This document shows positions 59,347 through 64,000 of a stretch of DNA of 64,000 nt, piece by piece. Source of the stretch: Dyadobacter sp. GTDB taxonomy: Bacteria > Bacteroidota > Bacteroidia > Cytophagales > Spirosomataceae. Each line of letters starts with the position of its first letter. The stretch's first letter is position 1. The translations under genes were made by a program, and so were the position numbers. The notes below the pieces were generated by a model, which made no database searches, was not told the origin of the DNA, and worked only from the letters and a program-made list of their open reading frames with translations. The stretch is taken from positions 79,303 to 143,302 of the forward strand of contig NZ_JAGIAS010000004.1 of NCBI RefSeq assembly GCF_017744695.1, in the 5' to 3' direction.

Positions 59347-62300
59347 TTACGCCAACTCTTTTTTCTTGCGTGATTGTCTCTCGCGAGAATCAGACAGCGC
59401 ATCGAATTCTTCTTTCGATCCAACGATCAGGTTTTCGTAGGTACGCATACCTGTACCGGCAGGGATCAGGTGACCAACGATCACGTTCTCCTTCAAGCCT
59501 TTCAGTTCATCGCGTTTACCACGAACAGCCGCTTCGCTCAATACTTTGGTTGTTTCCTGGAATGAAGCCGCAGAAACAAAGCTTTCAGTACCCAAAGAAG
59601 CCTGTGTGATACCCATCAAGGTTGGTCTTGCAACCGCAGCCTGAGCATCACGGGCAGTAACCAATTTCAGGTCACGACGTTTCAAGCTTGAATTTTCATC
59701 GCGCAAACGGCGTACCGAAATGATCATACCCGGTTTCAATGTTTCGGAGCTACCGGCGTCCTCAACCACTTTCATATCCAGGATCTTGTCGTTTTCCTCG
59801 CGGAATACCACGCGGTCGACAGCCTGCATTTCGAGGAAGTTGGTATCACCGGCATCCAGAATATCTACTTTCTGCATCATCTGGCGTACGATACATTCGA
59901 TGTGCTTATCGTTGATCTTCACACCTTGCAGACGGTATACTTCCTGAATCTCGTTCACGAGGTACTCTTGTACCGCGGTTGGTCCTTTGATAGAAAGGAT
60001 ATCCGCAGGCGTGATAGCACCATCTGAAAGCGGGTCACCGGCTCTTACGAAGTCACCATCCTGAACGAGGATGTGTTTCGACAGAGGTACCATGTAACGG
60101 CGTTGTGTTCCGTCTTTCGATTCGATATGGATTTCACGGTTACCGCGTTTTACGCCGCCGTAAGATACCACACCGTCGATTTCAGAAACCGTTGCTGGGT
60201 TCGATGGGTTACGTGCTTCGAACAATTCGGTCACACGTGGCAGACCTCCCGTGATATCGCGTGTTTTACCAACAACACGTGGGATTTTCGCCAGCGGCTG
60301 ACCAGCCTTGATAGCTGCACCTGCTTTCACAACCAAACGTGCTCCAACAGGTAGGTTGTAGCCTTTTTCAGTCTGATCTTTCAACAAGGTAGACTTACCT
60401 TTCACCACGATAGCCGGGTTTTTGGTTTTGTCACGTGTTTCGATGATCACCGACTCCTGGAAGCCTGTTTGTTCGTCAAATTCTTCACGGAATGTGATGC
60501 CTTCTTCGATTGCATCGAAAGATACCGTTCCTGTGAATTCAGAAAGAATTACCGCGTGGTAAGGGTCCCAGGTACAAAGTTCCTGTCCTTTGAATACGGT
60601 ATCGCCTTCTTTCACTTGCAAATGCGCACCGTAAGGTACGTTGTTCGAGATCAGCAGCTGTTTCGTTTCAGGGTGTACGATTTTCACCTCACCTGAACGG
60701 CCCATTACTACGGTTACTTCGTCGCCTTCTGAATTAACAGATTGTACCAAACGAAGATCTTCGAACTGGATCAAACCATCGAATTTCGCTTTGATGTTGG
60801 CTTCAACAGAGATGTTCGAAGCCGTACCACCCACGTGGAATGTACGGAGTGTCAGCTGTGTACCCGGCTCACCGATGGACTGGGAAGCAATCACACCTAC
60901 TGCCTCCCCGATGTTCACCATCTGGGCAGACGCCAAGCTACGTCCGTAGCACTTCGCACAAACACCGTCACGGGTTTCGCAAGTCAGTACCGAACGGATT
61001 TCGATCGTTTCAATGCTGGTTTCATCAATGTAAGCTGCAATTTCCTCGGTGATTTCCTGTCCGGATGTAAGGATCAATTCGTTGGTCAACGGATCGAACA
61101 CATCGTGAACGCTCACACGGCCAAGGATACGCTCCGACAATGGTTCTACGATATCCTCATTGTCTTTCAATGCAGAGATCGCGATACCACGGAGCGAGCC
61201 GCAGTCTTCTTCTACTACTACCACGTCTTGTGCAACGTCGTGCAAACGACGGGTCAGGTAACCCGCATCCGCAGTTTTCAACGCTGTATCGGCCAAACCT
61301 TTACGCGCACCGTGGGTAGAGATAAAGTATTCCAAAACGTCGAGACCTTCTTTAAAGTTAGAAAGAATCGGGTTTTCGATGATTTCTCCCGCACCACCAG
61401 CGATGTTTTTCTGAGGCTTGGCCATTAGACCCCTCATACCACCCAACTGACGGATCTGCTCACGAGAACCGCGGGCTCCGGAGTGCATCATCATATAGAT
61501 TGAGTTGAATCCGCCTTTGTCTGTTTCCAGTTGCTTCATCAACGTTTCTGTAATGCGTGAGTTAACGCGCGTCCAGATATCGATCACCTGGTTGTAACGT
61601 TCGTTCTCCGTGATCAAACCCATCAGGTAGTTGTTCCAGACGTTTTCAACATCGCCCTTCGCCTGCTCGATGAGTTTTTCTTTTTCACTTGGAACCATTA
61701 CATCGTCCAATCCCATTGACAAACCGCCTTTGAAGGCCATTTGGAAACCAAGTTCTTTGATTTCGTCAAGGAATTGTGCAGTACGGGCTACACCAGCCTG
61801 TTTGAATACCAAACCAATGATCTGCTGAAGTTTCTTTTTAGTCAACAATTCGTTGATATAACCCACTTCCTCAGGAACAGCCTGGTTGAACAGGAGACGA
61901 CCTGCAACGGTGTCGATCAGCTTGATTTCAAATGAACCGTCCTCGTTACGAACGCGAACGCGGCATTTGATATTCGCATGTTTTGAAAGCTTGCCTTCGT
62001 TGATCGCGATAATAACTTCATCCGGGCCGTAGAAGATTTTGCCTTCACCGATGATCGGATATTGCTCGGTGCTTACGCGACCTTTTGTTACATAATACAG
62101 ACCCAAAACCATGTCCTGAGATGGTACCGTGATCGGCGCACCGTTGGCAGGGTTAAGAATGTTATGTGAAGAAAGCATCAGCATCGAAGCTTCCAATACG
62201 GCTTCCTGACCCAGTGGTACGTGTACCGCCATCTGGTCACCGTCAAAGTCAGCGTTGAATGCCGTACACACCAATGGGTGAAGCTGGATCGCCTTACCTT

Positions 62301-63669
62301 CGATCAGTTTAGGCTGGAATGCCTGGATACCCAAACGGTGAAGTGTCGGAGCACGGTTGAGGAGCACAGGGTGTCCTTTCAAAACGTTTTCCAAGATATC
62401 CCAGATCACAGGGTCCTTGCGGTCCACGATCTTCTTCGCTGATTTTACAGTTTTAACGATTCCGCGCTCGATCAGCTTACGGATAATGAACGGCTTGAAA
62501 AGCTCAGCAGCCATATCTTTCGGCAGACCGCATTCGTGCAGTTTCAGCTCAGGACCTACCACGATAACCGAACGACCAGAGTAGTCGACACGCTTACCAA
62601 GCAAGTTCTGACGGAAACGGCCTTGCTTTCCTTTCAGCATATCTGAAAGTGATTTCAAAGCACGGTTACCTTCCGAACGTACCGCATTCACTTTACGGCT
62701 GTTGTCGAAAAGGGAGTCAACCGCTTCCTGCAACATCCGCTTTTCGTTACGCAAGATCACCTCAGGTGCCTTGATCTCGATGAGGCGTTTCAGACGGTTG
62801 TTACGGATGATTACACGACGGTAAAGGTCGTTCAAATCCGACGTCGCGAAACGGCCACCGTCCAGAGGTACCAATGGGCGCAATTCTGGTGGAATAACCG
62901 GTACCATTTTGATCACCATCCATTCAGGGCGGTTTTCGATACGGGTATTCGCATCACGGAATGCTTCTACCACTTTCAGGCGCTTCAAAGCTTCCGCTTT
63001 ACGTTGCTGAGAAGTGTCAGTAGCAGCCTGGTGACGGAGCTCGTAAGAAAGTTCGTCGAGCTTAATGCGGCTCAACAGCATTTCCAATGCATCGGCACCC
63101 ATTTTCGCGATGAATTTGTTGGGATCCGTGTCAGGAAGCAACTGGTTCTCGCGTGGGAGTTTGTCCACGATGTCGAGGTATTCGTCTTCGGTCAGGAAGT
63201 CGAGGTAGCCAACGCCGTCCTCTTCTTTGATACCTGGCTGAACTACTGCGTACCGTTCGTAATAAATGATCTGGTCGAGTTTCTTGGTAGAAAGTCCTAA
63301 CAGGTAACCAATTTTGTTCGGCAAGCTGCGGAAGTACCAGATATGTGCAACAGGAACCACGAGTTCAATGTGACCCATGCGCTCGCGGCGAACCTTTTTC
63401 TCGGTTACCTCCACACCGCAACGGTCGCAGATGATTCCTTTATAGCGAATGCGTTTGTATTTACCGCAGTGACATTCCCAGTCTTTTACAGGACCGAAAA
63501 TGCGCTCGCAGAACAGACCGCCCATCTCCGGCTTGTAGGTCCGGTAGTTGATGGTTTCAGGCTGGGTTACTTCACCGAAGGAGCTTTCTAGGATAGACTC
63601 CGGTGACGCCAGACTGATCGTCATTCTGGAAAAGTCGCTGTTTAATTTTTTATTCTTTTTGAAAGACAT
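59347..63669 (-). CDS. rpoC: DNA-directed RNA polymerase subunit beta'
   Basis: [31 protein letters not shown], zinc motif [23 protein letters not shown]. Confidence 0.98.
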   Translation of the reverse strand: MSFKKNKKLNSDFSRMTISLASPESILESSFGEVTQPETINYRTYKPEMGGLFCERIFGPVKDWECHCGKYKRIRYKGIICDRCGVEVTEKKVRRERMGHIELVVPVAHIWYFRSLPNKIGYLLGLSTKKLDQIIYYERYAVVQPGIKEEDGVGYLDFLTEDEYLDIVDKLPRENQLLPDTDPNKFIAKMGADALEMLLSRIKLDELSYELRHQAATDTSQQRKAEALKRLKVVEAFRDANTRIENRPEWMVIKMVPVIPPELRPLVPLDGGRFATSDLNDLYRRVIIRNNRLKRLIEIKAPEVILRNEKRMLQEAVDSLFDNSRKVNAVRSEGNRALKSLSDMLKGKQGRFRQNLLGKRVDYSGRSVIVVGPELKLHECGLPKDMAAELFKPFIIRKLIERGIVKTVKSAKKIVDRKDPVIWDILENVLKGHPVLLNRAPTLHRLGIQAFQPKLIEGKAIQLHPLVCTAFNADFDGDQMAVHVPLGQEAVLEASMLMLSSHNILNPANGAPITVPSQDMVLGLYYVTKGRVSTEQYPIIGEGKIFYGPDEVIIAINEGKLSKHANIKCRVRVRNEDGSFEIKLIDTVAGRLLFNQAVPEEVGYINELLTKKKLQQIIGLVFKQAGVARTAQFLDEIKELGFQMAFKGGLSMGLDDVMVPSEKEKLIEQAKGDVENVWNNYLMGLITENERYNQVIDIWTRVNSRITETLMKQLETDKGGFNSIYMMMHSGARGSREQIRQLGGMRGLMAKPQKNIAGGAGEIIENPILSNFKEGLDVLEYFISTHGARKGLADTALKTADAGYLTRRLHDVAQDVVVVEEDCGSLRGIAISALKDNEDIVEPLSERILGRVSVHDVFDPLTNELILTSGQEITEEIAAYIDETSIETIEIRSVLTCETRDGVCAKCYGRSLASAQMVNIGEAVGVIASQSIGEPGTQLTLRTFHVGGTASNISVEANIKAKFDGLIQFEDLRLVQSVNSEGDEVTVVMGRSGEVKIVHPETKQLLISNNVPYGAHLQVKEGDTVFKGQELCTWDPYHAVILSEFTGTVSFDAIEEGITFREEFDEQTGFQESVIIETRDKTKNPAIVVKGKSTLLKDQTEKGYNLPVGARLVVKAGAAIKAGQPLAKIPRVVGKTRDITGGLPRVTELFEARNPSNPATVSEIDGVVSYGGVKRGNREIHIESKDGTQRRYMVPLSKHILVQDGDFVRAGDPLSDGAITPADILSIKGPTAVQEYLVNEIQEVYRLQGVKINDKHIECIVRQMMQKVDILDAGDTNFLEMQAVDRVVFREENDKILDMKVVEDAGSSETLKPGMIISVRRLRDENSSLKRRDLKLVTARDAQAAVARPTLMGITQASLGTESFVSAASFQETTKVLSEAAVRGKRDELKGLKENVIVGHLIPAGTGMRTYENLIVGSKEEFDALSDSRERQSRKKKELA

Positions 63670-63750
63670 AATAAAGAGTCGTTTGTCTGTTAGTCGAAAC
63701 TAATTCAATTGCATTTCTATGGCGCGGTTGCCCGCGCCAACGACTAGAAA

Positions 63751-63999
<249 letters not shown>

Positions 64000-64000
64000 T

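Noticed and set aside
60742-61428. 228-aa plus-strand ORF antisense to rpoC, and other long ORFs opposite rpoC
   Set aside because: Composition is that of the shadow frame of a strongly conserved gene; no domain motifs.

Overview
The window looks like chromosomal DNA from a Bacteroidota of the Cytophagales type (Dyadobacter-like by gene content and style; this is inference, no search was run). It reads almost continuously as genes. In order: a fatty acyl-AMP ligase / stand-alone ACP / Na+:solute symporter trio; a KefB/C-type antiporter with a KefF-like partner, quinone oxidoreductase and TetR regulator; a four-gene sugar-modification cassette in which every junction is a 4-nt overlap; sbcC, GH3, an S41 lipoprotein protease and rocD; two toxin-antitoxin pairs flanking a TPP-riboswitch-controlled TonB receptor; hemE, a HAD phosphatase and speA; a TetR/TolC/RND efflux operon; tRNA-Pro(GGG); a T9SS-rich segment (S8 protease, a 17-aa-repeat protein, a broken tail-fibre-like T9SS gene, a PorU2-like C25 protease); kup; a two-subunit molybdenum hydroxylase; a reprolysin-like T9SS metalloprotease; and DUF3467, rpoC and the 3' end of rpoB. 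The observations most worth a second look are: a 7-unit octamer tandem repeat ending 5 nt before the RND permease start codon; the orphan FAAL-ACP-symporter module; the overlapping sugar cassette; the triple-lesion T9SS pseudogene; the TPP-riboswitch TonB receptor between two TA modules; an in-frame 15-bp minisatellite in an SDR enzyme; and convergent genes whose stop codons abut. No CRISPR array, prophage or transposase was recognised. All family calls are by eye from motifs.
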